Shown one piece after another: positions 24,721 to 35,108 of a stretch of 64,000 nucleotides of DNA. A program made the position numbers and the translations under genes. The notes below the pieces were generated by a model. It was not told the DNA's origin and did not search any database. It saw nothing but the letters and a program-made list of their open reading frames with translations. Every line of letters begins with the position of its first letter. Positions within the stretch are counted from its first letter, which is position 1. Source of the DNA: Hygrophila difformis (lineage: Eukaryota; Streptophyta; Magnoliopsida; Lamiales; Acanthaceae); assembly GCA_030278955.1 (NCBI GenBank), contig JAOANR010000014.1, positions 27,468,068-27,532,067 of the forward strand, given 5' to 3'.

Positions 24721-25740
24721 AAATGTCTTTCAATCCTCATAGATGTGAGGCCAGTAGAATCCACACTCGAGGACCTTGTGGGCCGTTCGAGTGTGACCGT
24801 GGTGACCTCCATACTTTGATTCATGGCATTTTTTGACAATTTGATAGGCTTCAGCTCGGTTACACATCGCCTGATTATCGAATCGGCGCAGTTCCTGAAG
24901 AGATAAGGTTCTTCCCAGAAGTAATTTAATACATCTCGGTTGAACTTATTCTTGAGATGATTGCTTGAAAAAGGGGGGGTTATTCCGCATGCCAAGAAGT
25001 TAGCAATGTCGGAAAACCATGGACACGCCTGATCATGCAGATGCAATGCGAACAACTGTTTATCTGGAAAATCCTCATTGACGGCTTTATCATTTTTATC
25101 ATTTTTTAATCGAGATAAGTGGTCAGCAGCACCATTATCTCGACCTCGCCTATCTTTTATTACGATGTCAAATTCCTGCAACAGAAGTACCCACCTGATT
25201 AATCGAGGTTTGGTATCTTGTTTGCTAAACAAGTATCTCAGTGCAGAGTGATCTGTGTACACTATGGTTTTCGTACCAATAAGGTACTGTCTGAATTTAT
25301 CAAACGCGAAAACCACAGCGTACATCTCTTTCTCCATGGTAGTGTAATTGATTTGGGCTTCATTCAGGGCGTGACTTGCGTAATGAATTACACAATGTTT
25401 CCCTTCCTTATGTTGCCCAAGTACTGCACCCACGGATAGATCACTTGCATCGCACATTACCTTGAAAGGTATTGACCAATCGGGTGGTTGTACTATTGGA
25501 GCAGAAACCAACATCTTTTTGAGCGTGTCAAAGGCTTGAACAAATGCTTCATTTATTAAAAAGGAATTTTTTTTTACAAAGTAGGTTAGTGAGCGGCTTG
25601 GCAATTTTAGAGAAATCATTAATGAATCTCCGGTAAAAACCGACTTGCCCTAAGAAGCTCCTAACCGACTTAATAGAATTAGGGAGAGGGAGATTGGAAA
25701 TGACAGAGACCTTGGCTGGATCGACTTCAATGCCTGCTCG
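24717..25740 (-). pseudogene. Athila-lineage RNase H and start of integrase
   Basis: The frame 25619-24717 carries the RNase H residues in [27 protein letters not shown] and [10 protein letters not shown], and the connection [10 protein letters not shown]. The C-terminal part drops out of frame inside the integrase zinc finger. Between 25619 and 25740 the RT-RNase H linker ([16 protein letters not shown] block) is out of frame, with a T/A homopolymer at 25568-25576 as a likely slip. No second (archaeal-type) RNase H is seen, which favours Athila over Tat. Confidence 0.85.
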
Positions 25741-26531
25741 TCAAATGCGATGACCTAACACTATGCCCTCAGTGACCATAAAATGGCACTTTTCCCAGTT
25801 TAAAACCAAGTTAGTGTCCTCACATCTCTTTAAAATTTTAGCAAGATTGGTCAAACATTCTTCAAATGTATCTCCATATACAGAGAAGTCATCCATGAAA
25901 ACTTCAATGCATTTTTCGATAAATTCAGAAAATATAGACATCATGCAACGTTGAAAAGTAGCAGGTGCATTGCATAAACCAAAAGGCATGCGCCTATAGG
26001 CAAAAGTGCCATAGGGGCATGTAAAAGTTGTTTTTTCGTGATCCTCACTGGCGATCACTATTTGATTGTATCCTGAATAACCATCCAAAAAACAATAAAA
26101 CTCCCTTCCCGCCAACCGTTCCAACATTTGATGGATAAAAGGTAAAGGGAAATGGTCCTTGCGAGTGGCCTCGTTCAACTTCCGGTAGTCTATGCAGACT
26201 CTCCATCCGGTGACCGGCCGTGTAGCAATTTCCTCCCCTTGTTCATTCTTGGTTATGCACATCCCATCCCGCTTGGGAACAACCTGCACAGGCCGACCCA
26301 TTTGCTGTCAGAAATTGGGTATATAATACCGGCATCTAACAGCTTGATCACTTCCTTTCTTACCACTTCTTGCATGGGTGGGTTCAATCTTCGTTGGGGC
26401 TGGCGTGAAGGCTTGAAATTCTCCTCCATTAGAATCATGTGCATACAAACAGAAGGGCTTATTCCTTTGATATCAGAAATGGTCCAAACCGATGGCCCGC
26501 ACATGTTTTTTAAGCACCCCCACCAGAGCAT
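25741..26531 (-). pseudogene. Athila-lineage reverse transcriptase
   Basis: Two overlapping frames cover the RT. The N-terminal piece (26531-26253) contains NPPMQEVVRKEVIKLLDAGI and ISDSKWV. The core (26301-25741) has WRVCIDYRKLNEATRKDHF, MPFGLCNAPATFQRCM and VFMDDFSVYG, the FMDD form of the catalytic motif usual in Athila. It stops at a TGA (25741-25743) inside the thumb, after VLGHRI, where relatives read a sense codon. A frameshift lies near 26300. Catalytic residues remain but the enzyme could not be made. Confidence 0.9.
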
Positions 26532-27990
26532 TTTCTTGATCTTGTGTCAGCTTAGCTGACACAATTAACGGTAACATTTTATGTTCAGCGAGAAACGCAT
26601 ACTTAAGATGGTCCGGTAGCACTTTTAGTTCAAGCTCTGGTGGGCATTCCACCGAAGGAAGTAATTTGCGAGAATTAGATGGGGGAAATTCAGATTTACC
26701 TTTCGGATCCTGCATCAGTACAGGATCCGCCTCCTCTTGGTTAGCGTCTTCATGGAAATCGGCGCCGTCAAATTCCTCCAAATCCTCAGTTTCGGGATTG
26801 GCGAAATGGACGGCATTGCAACCTTCGTGCTCCGCGCCAACAGGCTTCAGTACCTGCTTTGAAAAGTCATCATCCATCATCATTACAATCCCAGTGTTAG
26901 AGTCCAGCTCTCCCTCTCTCCTATCTATTACATCAATTGTGGAACAAGTTTCCTCATGCGGAAACCTCTGCAGCTTACCCATGTTGAAATTCAGCTCTTC
27001 TTCTCCAACACGGAGCTTGATTTGATTTGAATGCGCATCTATCAGTGCACCACCCGTTGAAAGGAAAGGGCGGCCTAAGATCAGTGGCATCTCATAGTCT
27101 TCTTCTATGTCGAGAATGATGAAGTCGACAGGAAAGAGTGTTCCCCCCGTCTTGACGATCACGTCCTTCAGTATCCCAACTGGATGAGTGATCGACCGGT
27201 CTGCCTGTTGTAATTTCATTGTAACCGGCTCAATCACTCCCAAGTGAAGACGTTTTGCCATGGCGAGTGGCATAACATTGATGCTTGACCCCAAATCACA
27301 TAATCCCTTTCCGACATTTGTCTTTCCAATGTGGACTGGCAGTGTGATACAGCCCGGGTCCTCCTTCTTCTCAGGTAGCACTCTTTGGATTATGGCACTG
27401 CAGCTGCTGTTTAAAACCACCACTTCATCTTGGTCGAATTTCCTTCTCCCTGAAATCATTTCTTTAAGAAATTTAGCATAGACGGGCATTTCTGAAATCA
27501 TTTCAACCAAGGGAATAGTGATCTCAACAGCTTTCCATCTTTCCAGAAATTTCTTTAATTTAAGATCATGTTCCTTATTTTTAAGATGTGCAGGGTATGG
27601 CACCCTTGGCATATACTTATTATCATCTAAATGTTTTTGTGGTGAAGGGTCAGAAATTTTACCTTCACCTTTACCAGTTTTTCCACTGAGTTCTGTTGTC
27701 TCAGTTTCTTTTTCTTTTTCTCCTTCCTCCTCTGTTCCTTGATTTTCCTCAATACCTTCTTTTTCAGACTCCTTCCCTTGCACTTCTTTGATCTGTGGCC
27801 CTGCCAGAACCTTGCCCGATTTCAACATGATAGCCTTATACTGGGGGTTCTTTTCTGAACTGCTCGGCAAAGTTCCCTGATATCTTTTCTGGAGTTCCTT
27901 GGCGATCTGGGTCACCTGAGTTTCCATGTTTCTTATGGAAGCCTGCAACTGTGTGTTTATCTCCTTCTGGCTTGAGATGAATTCAGTCAT
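26473..27990 (-). pseudogene. Athila-lineage protease region (gag-pro spacer, protease, RT lead-in)
   Basis: A 505-codon open segment. It starts with a helical, Gln-rich part, has a Glu/Lys-rich acidic spacer at about residues 75-115, then the retropepsin motif CDLGSSINVMPLAMA. DLG in place of the usual DTG/DSG is known in this lineage. An ILGRPFLSTGGALID motif closes the protease. It is in the same frame as gag, separated only by a TAG at 28036-28038, and loses frame at 26473. Confidence 0.88.
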
Positions 27991-28035
27991 TATGTTCTCA
28001 AGTCTAGAAGGTGGCTTCTGCTGAGGTGGATTCCA

Positions 28036-29686
28036 CTAGTTCTGGGCTTGGTTTTGGTTAGGAATAAATTGGTTTTGGGGCTGGTTCTGATTGGGGACAA
28101 ACTGATTCTGTGGCTGCTGGAAGTTTTGGAAGTTCTGGTTCTGAGGTGGCCTGGCAAGAATCTGGGGTTGAAAGTTTGGGTTAAAATGCGGGGGCCTTGG
28201 CTGGTTAAACTGTTGAGGCTGGGTTAACAGGTGTGAATTCAAAGCGTTGTTGTTGGAATATGAGAGGTTAGGGTGCCAGTTCTGGAATCCACCTGCATAG
28301 TTACAGCTCTCATTCGTCACCTGTTGACAGGCTTCTGTGGGATGTGGACCTTGGCATGATCCACAAACAGTTTCAGCATTTTGGGCTTGGGTAGAACTCC
28401 CAGATTCTTGATTCAAGGCCAACACGGCCACTTGATCTTTCAATTTGTCTAATTCAGATTTGCCTGCTGTACCTACAGCACATAAACCACGAGGGGGAGG
28501 GGGATCAACATCATCAGTTAAAACAGATCTATTCACACTCATTGTTTCAATCTTGCCCCAGGCCTGATCCATTGGCATGTGTAGCAAATGTTGACCACCA
28601 GCATCAAGCATGTATTTCCAGGATGGGGTCAAACCGCTGTAGAATTTCCTCAATTGCTCCCACTCATGGAAACCATGCTGGGGACATTTTCTTAGTAGGT
28701 TGAAGAACCGCTCCTTTGCGTCATACAGGGATTCGTCTGGTTTCATTTTGAATTCCGCAATTTTGGATCGGCATTCGTCCACCTTGGATTCCGGAAAGTA
28801 TTTTGCCAAGAAGTTTATGATCACTTCTTCCCATGTGTACATCTGATTAACTGGCAGCGATTTGTACCACGTCCTTGCTCCACTAAACAGAGAAAGGAAA
28901 CAATCTCAAACGAATAGTGTTAGGAGATACATTATAATTCTTGATGGTGTCACACAGTTCCAGGAATTTCTGCAAATGGTCATGTGGGTCTTCATGACTT
29001 GCCCCCGCAAACTGATTGCTCTGAACAAGATTGATAAGTGCCGGCTTTAATTCGAAATTCCTGGCCAAGAATGGAGGTTGTCCAGGAATGTTCAAGTATG
29101 GCTCCAGGATGGGTTGCATATAGTCAGCAGCTGCTGCTTGTTGGTTATTCCCCGACCCTCCTTGATAGTGTTGTGGGTAATAGTTCTGATGCGGATAATA
29201 GTTTCTGGGGTCATTGAAATCATTTGGGTTGGGAGGATTCTGATGCTGATTGAATTGAGGGTTTTGAAACTGAGGATTCTGGAAGTGTTGGTTGTTTGGA
29301 TTATTCTGGTTGAGTGGGTTATTGAACTGGTTTTGGGGAGGTAGTGGGTTGAGATTTTGATTACCGATGTTGGGCAGATTCCCCTCGCCTTGAACTTCAT
29401 TCAATGGAGGGTTATCTGTCTCATCGCCATCTCCATCTCGGTTTTCATGAAGTGGTGGGGGGTTATTTTCAATGATGACAGGGTTATCAGGATTGATGGG
29501 TGGGTTGTTGCCTGGTAAATGTGTCATGTCCGAAACTCCACTGCTCGTACTGGAAGAAGATTGTCTTACACGTTCCCTCCTTTCCTGCTCTTTCCTCTGC
29601 TTAGTGAGGGCTCTGATTCGTCTCGCTTCCCTTTCTATTTCGAGGTTGAGTGGAAGTTCAGGTTGTGTTTCCTTTCTCCGTTGCAT
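28036..29686 (-). pseudogene. Athila-lineage gag with Asn/Gln-rich tracts
   Basis: ATG at 29686 has an in-frame TGA just upstream. The N-terminal piece (29686-28883) is basic at first, then strongly Asn/Pro/Gln-rich, then enters the capsid domain (LQKFLELCDTIKNYN). A one-base shift near 28895 breaks the frame; the rest (28842-28036) continues the capsid (WEEVIINFLAKYFPESK), a zinc knuckle CGSCQGPHPTEAC (CX2CX3HX4C) and another Asn/Gln-rich tail. It ends at TAG 28036-28038 in frame with the protease segment. Gag would package the RNA; this copy is not translatable in full. Confidence 0.88.
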
Positions 29687-29763
29687 GTACAGCTTCGTTC
29701 AATGAGGGCAGTACCTGCAACCATCCCCAGGTTAGAACTGGTGTTGAAGAATTATTTCTCAGA

Positions 29764-29806
29764 AATTGACATCCACACATTTAGAGCTTTATTGCTCTAA
29801 ATGTGT
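29764..29806 (-). other. Hairpin plus GTGTGGATGTCAAT motif, copy a
   Basis: A perfect 13-bp stem (ACACATTTAGAGC with GCTCTAAATGTGT, 6-base loop) sits between PBS and gag, followed on the minus strand by GTGTGGATGTCAAT. About 50 bases further is GGATGGTTGCAG, an acceptor-like site ahead of the gag ATG. Confidence 0.75.
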
Positions 29807-29908
29807 GACTGATTTTTGAGACTGGGATATTTTTGTTTTGAATAAAGTATGTACACTAGCTATGAGTAAATCAGGAGTTTAATTCTCTTATAAAATGGCG
29901 CTGCATCC

Positions 29909-29926
29909 TCCCCGGCAACGGCGCCA
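29909..29926 (-). other. Primer binding site (tRNA-Asp type)
   Basis: TGGCGCCGTTGCCGGGGA on the minus strand abuts the CA end of the LTR. This is the familiar Athila/Tat PBS, complementary to the 3' end of tRNA-Asp. Confidence 0.92.
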
Positions 29927-32439
29927 TGAAACTTTTGATAATTTTCCGCGCGAGTATTTTCGAAATAAAAAGAATCCCGGTCTTGATTTTATTTAATAAA
30001 AATCAATTTATGATTATGGAGTTGGGATTAGGGATATATGTATAGGTTGTCACATTTTTATTACTCGTGTTAAGAAACTGTGGCCCGAAAGCGCACGGTG
30101 TCAAAAATTGCAATAATTTATAGGTAAGTCCGGATCGTTCACTGGAGGATGTGCGATGGAAGCAGGTCCCACGCCATTTTACAAGATTTTCAACTCGGTT
30201 ACTCAAATCAATTTGAGAAGTTGACTATCAACTACTTTACTGAATTCAAACTAAGCTATGAAAGCAATTAAAGTTATTCTACAAAGCATATAAAATTCTA
30301 CTGTAGAAAGTGAATAATTTTATGCTAAGAAGCAATCAAAATTAAGTCTAAAAAGCAGATAAATTTACCCTATGGAAGCAATAAAATATTCTAGGAAAGC
30401 TGTGAATCTAAACTATGCTATCTATGAAGCTGATTCAAAATGATGACAGAAGGGACAGTGAGGAAAGAATAAAGATTGGACAAGATTTAGATAAAGCATA
30501 ATTAAACTTCCATTTTTATACACAGATCTTTGTTTGGGATAATCCTGTCAGATAGCTAGTTCTCATGCTCTCAGTACTATGTTCCCTTTAACAGACAGGT
30601 ACTTACAGTATGAGTTTACATGTTCTTAAGACCACAAATTCTAAGATACCACAGATTCATAACTGCCCCGACCAGGGTATGTTATTTCATCTGTGGTGGA
30701 CAAGCAACACCCGAAAAATCATTAGTTGAAGTGCCAAGTACTGCTATCATTCCCCCATGTCACACCCAAAGTCTACAAACAAGCCCGAACTCTCCCTTAA
30801 CTCTCAGACCTAGAAGCAGTTCCACTACTCTCAATACAACCGAGTGACCTCTAAAGAAACCATTTAAAAGAAAGCGGTAAGAAAGCATTTAAAATCCTAT
30901 CACTCAGAGGTTTTGAAAGAGTTACCCTGGTAGTATAAGAAGAGCCCCCAGTCATGATGACCGGACGTGGATCAAGAATTCCCGAATCTCGGTGAACCGC
31001 TCGCAGTGTTCACTTCCTTTCGGGTGGTTATGAGATACAAACTAATGAAACGAACTAATAGCTTAGTTTTTTCCGGATGCACTCACTCAGGACTCAAGAG
31101 TAGGCTTTGGCAGAAGAGGATAGCGGTTGAAAGAAACTCAACCCTATCTTAGAAAATAACCAAGGCCTACGCATTGTTCCTTTAGAATTATCTGTCACAC
31201 TGTATTTGAATCTAAGTGGATCCCATCTCAGTGTGATAGTTAAAACTAAATTTACAACACAAAACAATTTTGGAAAATAAAAGATTTGAAAATCACTCCC
31301 TAAACAGGTACTAGATTCTCAATAAGAACACAGACCCTTTCAGTCTAGAAGAGACCTAATCGCTGACTCTGCTTCTAATTTCCCAAAATTAACCCTCAAT
31401 CGAATATGAACTAGTCATAACTGAGGAGTTTATCCCTTACTTAGATCCGGATTTTATGAATGAATTTTTGGTGGAAATTTAATATGCAATATCTGTTTAA
31501 ATCTATACTTCTACTGTCCAATGGAAGGATCCCAAAAAAGTATAGACCACAATAGTTACATAATAATATCATGCATAAGGATATATGGGAGTGTAAAATT
31601 AATTGACTCAAAATATAAAGGTGGGTCTAGACAGAATGTGGGACACAGATATGAAGCGACCGTAAGGCTCAAAGTGGTGGCAGAATAATCAGGTGGATTG
31701 CAAACATCTGCTATCCAATTTCCCAATTACTCGGATGGAATGAATTTAGACAGCAGAAACCCTATAATGGCAGTGTCGCTACCAGTTGGGCCTCTATTGC
31801 CTGCGAGTTCAGATAAAAACCTACATATTTCCTCTCTGCAATACTCATCAGCTAATATTGACAGATATTTGCTGATTCATATTATAGATTAGAAATTGGG
31901 TTTTGAAATTAAAATAAAGAAAATAAAACTGTATCCGGATAGGAGTCAGCTGAGCAGCTATTATAATCCCGGATGGACGAACCGCCAAGGCTTCCACCGA
32001 CCACTACCCAGACCATGCAAAATAACAGTTAGTAATTATTATTCAGACTACGAGCTAGTTTATCCGTGTGGGAATACCCGCCAACATTAATCTGATATAT
32101 TCCTTATTAGTTGTTTCACACAACACGAGAAAGACAAAATAAAATGAAATAAAACATAATGAAGCACCTTGAATGGGAGACATTGGTTTCTCATGCAAGG
32201 GTATGGAATTAATCCATGCTTAATGACTTAAATAACCCTTCATATCATAATTAATTACAGTCCAGATTATCTGCTTAAGGCATTAAGGATTTGTTTATAG
32301 AAGAATATTTTAGTGAGAATTGAACAAAGATCTTTCAATCATGATAATTATTGATCTTAATCATTACTTATCGTGATCTTTAATTATTGATTTAAGGGTT
32401 CAATTATTTAAGTGAGAGAATGGAGAATCAAAATTTCGG

Positions 32440-32525
32440 CAGTATAACGCCTTATATTGCAATCTGGGATATTACATCTTAACCCGTGGGGTTAAGACGT
32501 GAGTGATGCAATATAATGGATGATT
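32440..32525. repeat. Long imperfect inverted repeat
   Basis: TTATATTGCA near 32451 pairs with TGCAATATAA near 32507, and CTTAACCC pairs with GGGTTAAG across a short loop at about 32477-32494. The intervening arms also pair partly, giving a stem of roughly 30 bp with interruptions. Confidence 0.6.
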
Positions 32526-32585
32526 AGAAAGCAGAATTATTGGAAATTGAAAGAGATAAGAATCCTGTCGTGATACCATAAATTG

Positions 32586-33111
32586 TGTCGCGAACCTAGG
32601 TTCGTGACATGGGTATCACGACATGTGGAGTATAGAAATTTTTGGCAAGCTAGGCTTCGTGTCGCTAGACAGGAAGTGTGTCGCGAGACATGGTCTCGCG
32701 ACAGGAGTCTGGCGACACGAGGCTTTGCTGAAAATTTTCAAAGTATTTGGGTCCCAGTCGCGAGATTCAAAAATTGTGTCGCGAGACGTGGTCTCGCGAC
32801 AGGATAGTCTAGCGACTGGGGTTTTCAAAAATTTACCAAGGCATAATTTTCTGTCTCGAAGCAAGAGTGTGTCACGAACCATGGGTTCGCGACAGGGGTT
32901 TCTCGACAGAAGCCATTCAGAGATAAATGCAAGAGTTTGGTCCCCAGTCGCTAAGCAAGGATTGTGTCGCGAACCGTGGGTTCGCGACAGGAGCGTCTCA
33001 CGACTGAGGGTTTTAAATAATTTGAGACAAGTGTCCCTAGCACTCATGTCGCGAGACTGCCTTCCTGTCGCTAGACGTGGTCTCGCGACAGGAAGAGGCT
33101 AGCGACATGGA
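32586..33111 (-). repeat. GC-palindrome array in the Athila LTR region, second block
   Basis: Seven or more units based on GTCGCGAGAC/GTCTCGCGAC and GTCGCGAACC/GGTTCGCGAC, e.g. TCGCGAACC-GTG-GGTTCGCGA. It lies downstream of the TATA box at 33744, unlike the other two arrays. Confidence 0.85.
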
Positions 33112-33743
33112 CGTGCTCAGGACACATGTCAGAAGGGAACAGTGGCATGCATTGTGCGTGATTTCACCAATTTCAGATTAAAAAGCTATTCTAGCTTAAA
33201 ATAACTAAACACAAATTAAATCTAACACGAACATGCTTGAATAAAAAAATTAACAAAAACTAAAACGGTATTTAAAATGAAGCAAACCCTAATCTAGGTT
33301 TAATCACGCATAAACATGCACCATTATCCAAAACTAAATATACAATAAGCAATAAAAAAGAAATAAAGGTCAAATGACCCAAAAGAAAAGGAAAGCCATA
33401 AAAATCCATGGGGTGTGAGACCCATTTCATGTTTTTGGTACACCATTTTCAGATTAACTTCCCATTTTATTAAGGGGTTTGATAACACCCATCATTTGAG
33501 TGTTTCAAACCCTTAAAAAAAAAACAAGGTATAGAAATGAAAACAAAATATGAAGATGGCTACCTAACTACTGGAAGGCAGAAAACACATTAAACTAAAC
33601 TACACTAAGCTAGTGCAAGAATTAAATAATACAAGAAAATAAAAATAAACTAAGCTAACTAAGAACTACCTAAAAACTAAGCTCTTGATTACTGTCTTCA
33701 AGGAAAATGAATTTCTAACTCCGAACACCTAGCGATCACCATA

Positions 33744-33751
33744 TATTTATA
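33744..33751 (-). promoter_or_regulatory. TATA box of the Athila LTR
   Basis: TATAAATA on the minus strand (CCTCTATAAATATATGG), about 50 bases downstream of the last GC-array unit and followed by AT/T-rich leader. It is the best LTR promoter candidate here. Confidence 0.65.
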
Positions 33752-33795
33752 GAGGTGAAACCCTAGGCCCATGGGCTTTGGTCTGAGGCCCAAGC

Positions 33796-34186
33796 CTGTC
33801 GTAAGGCTGACACACATCACAAGCATGTCGCGGAACCACGCGGTGCGGCGCGAAATTCGGTTGCATGTCGCAAGACTTCACGCCCTGGGTCTTGGTCCTC
33901 TTCAATTTGTGCTTCTGTGGCGCTAAACATACCCCTGTCGCGAGACCATGCTTCGCGCCACGGGTCTAGTGACAGGGGTCTGGGGACATGGTTCCTTCTC
34001 CATTTGATGCTGGTGGCGCGGACTCATCCGTGTCGCTAGACCATGTCTCGCGACACAGGTCTAGCGACACAGTCTCCTGGACTGGACTTCCCTCTAGTTG
34101 ATTGTTGTGTCGTTAGGCACCACCTGTCGCGAGACCATGCTTCACGACACGGGGGAGTCTAGCGACAGGATGCTCATGTCGAGACT
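33796..34186 (-). repeat. GC-palindrome array upstream of the LTR TATA box
   Basis: Units such as GTCGCGAGACCATG...CTCGCGACA and CTAGCGACA recur six or more times. It sits directly upstream of TATAAATA, paralleling the array at 22861-23272 relative to its TATA-like box. Confidence 0.85.
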
Positions 34187-34680
34187 GGCTGGGCCAGATG
34201 GGCCGAAATTTCACTTTTTTGTGGGCTTTTCTTTCTTTTCCCATCTTTTTGTATTTTGTGGGCTTGGTTTATTCTTTTGCCCATCCTTTTCATTCCTTTT
34301 TCTTTTTCTCATGTTTTTGGATTTTTCTAGCATAAATGTGTAATAAAATTACATATTTATGCATTTTTCATACCAGCTTATTATTTTACAAATATGCATA
34401 AATCAGTGTAATTCCACTGCTTTCTTATTTAAAATAAGACCGGAATGTGATCAAATGCCCGTTTCAACATAAGACCGGATTGAAAATAATGGATATTTCT
34501 GGCCATTATCAGTTTTGTTTTTAATTATTTTTATTAAATAAAGAACGAGTAGCAGAAATCTCATATCTAAGACTTTGTTTTCAAAAACCCGCATCCATTC
34601 TTTTAATTCAGCAATAAATTGTTGTTTTCTCCAATCTCTTCCCTAAACTTCCACCATCTTCTAATTCAGTCGGGTAACTT

Positions 34681-34925
34681 TTTATCATTAGGTGTGTTCT
34701 ATTTGATATTTTGACACTGTTCATTGTTCAACTTTGACTAGATCTTATTGCAAGATATATTTTAAAAAAATAGTCGAGTTGGATCTTGTTAGAATCATTT
34801 AGTTTTAGAATATATATTTTACATAATTTTTTATTGTACATATTTTGAGATATTAACGATTGAAAGATACATTGAATCGTATGCAAAAGTCAAACAAGAC
34901 AAGTTAAATGGGATGGATGGAGTAT
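34681..34925. mobile_element. Stowaway-like MITE remnant
   Basis: The right end reads AAATGGGATGGATGGAGTA, typical of this family, and the interior (GACACTGTTCATTGTTCAAC, TTAGAATATATATTTTAC) resembles the copies at 9475 and 58607. The left terminus is degraded. Confidence 0.45.
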
Positions 34926-35108
34926 TATTAAGAAAAGTTGATAATGGAATTGGTGTGAGTACAATCATCCTAATTTGGTTAGTGTACAGAATTATTATAT
35001 AACTTAAAGTGTTCAATAAGTTCATTCTGTGTTGTTGTACTAAATGTGTTGGTTTTGTTTTACAACCAATTTAGAAAATAATTAATACATACCTCGATTT
35101 AAAAACAA

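Larger units (their letters stand above)
29927..34600 (-). repeat. 5' LTR of the Athila-lineage element (outer boundary uncertain)
   Basis: The inner end is fixed by the PBS. Going outward on the minus strand the region includes U5-like sequence (GACACCGTGCGCTTTCGGG), a long AT-rich part, two GC-palindrome arrays and a TATAAATA box. Up to 4.7 kb would be long for an LTR, so a nested or duplicated segment is possible. I found no TG start with a matching 3' LTR in the window. No gene is seen. Confidence 0.5.

Noticed and set aside
22861..34186. Palindromic repeat arrays as CRISPR arrays
   Set aside because: Units are diverged, spacing is irregular, no cas genes exist and the context is a plant genome.
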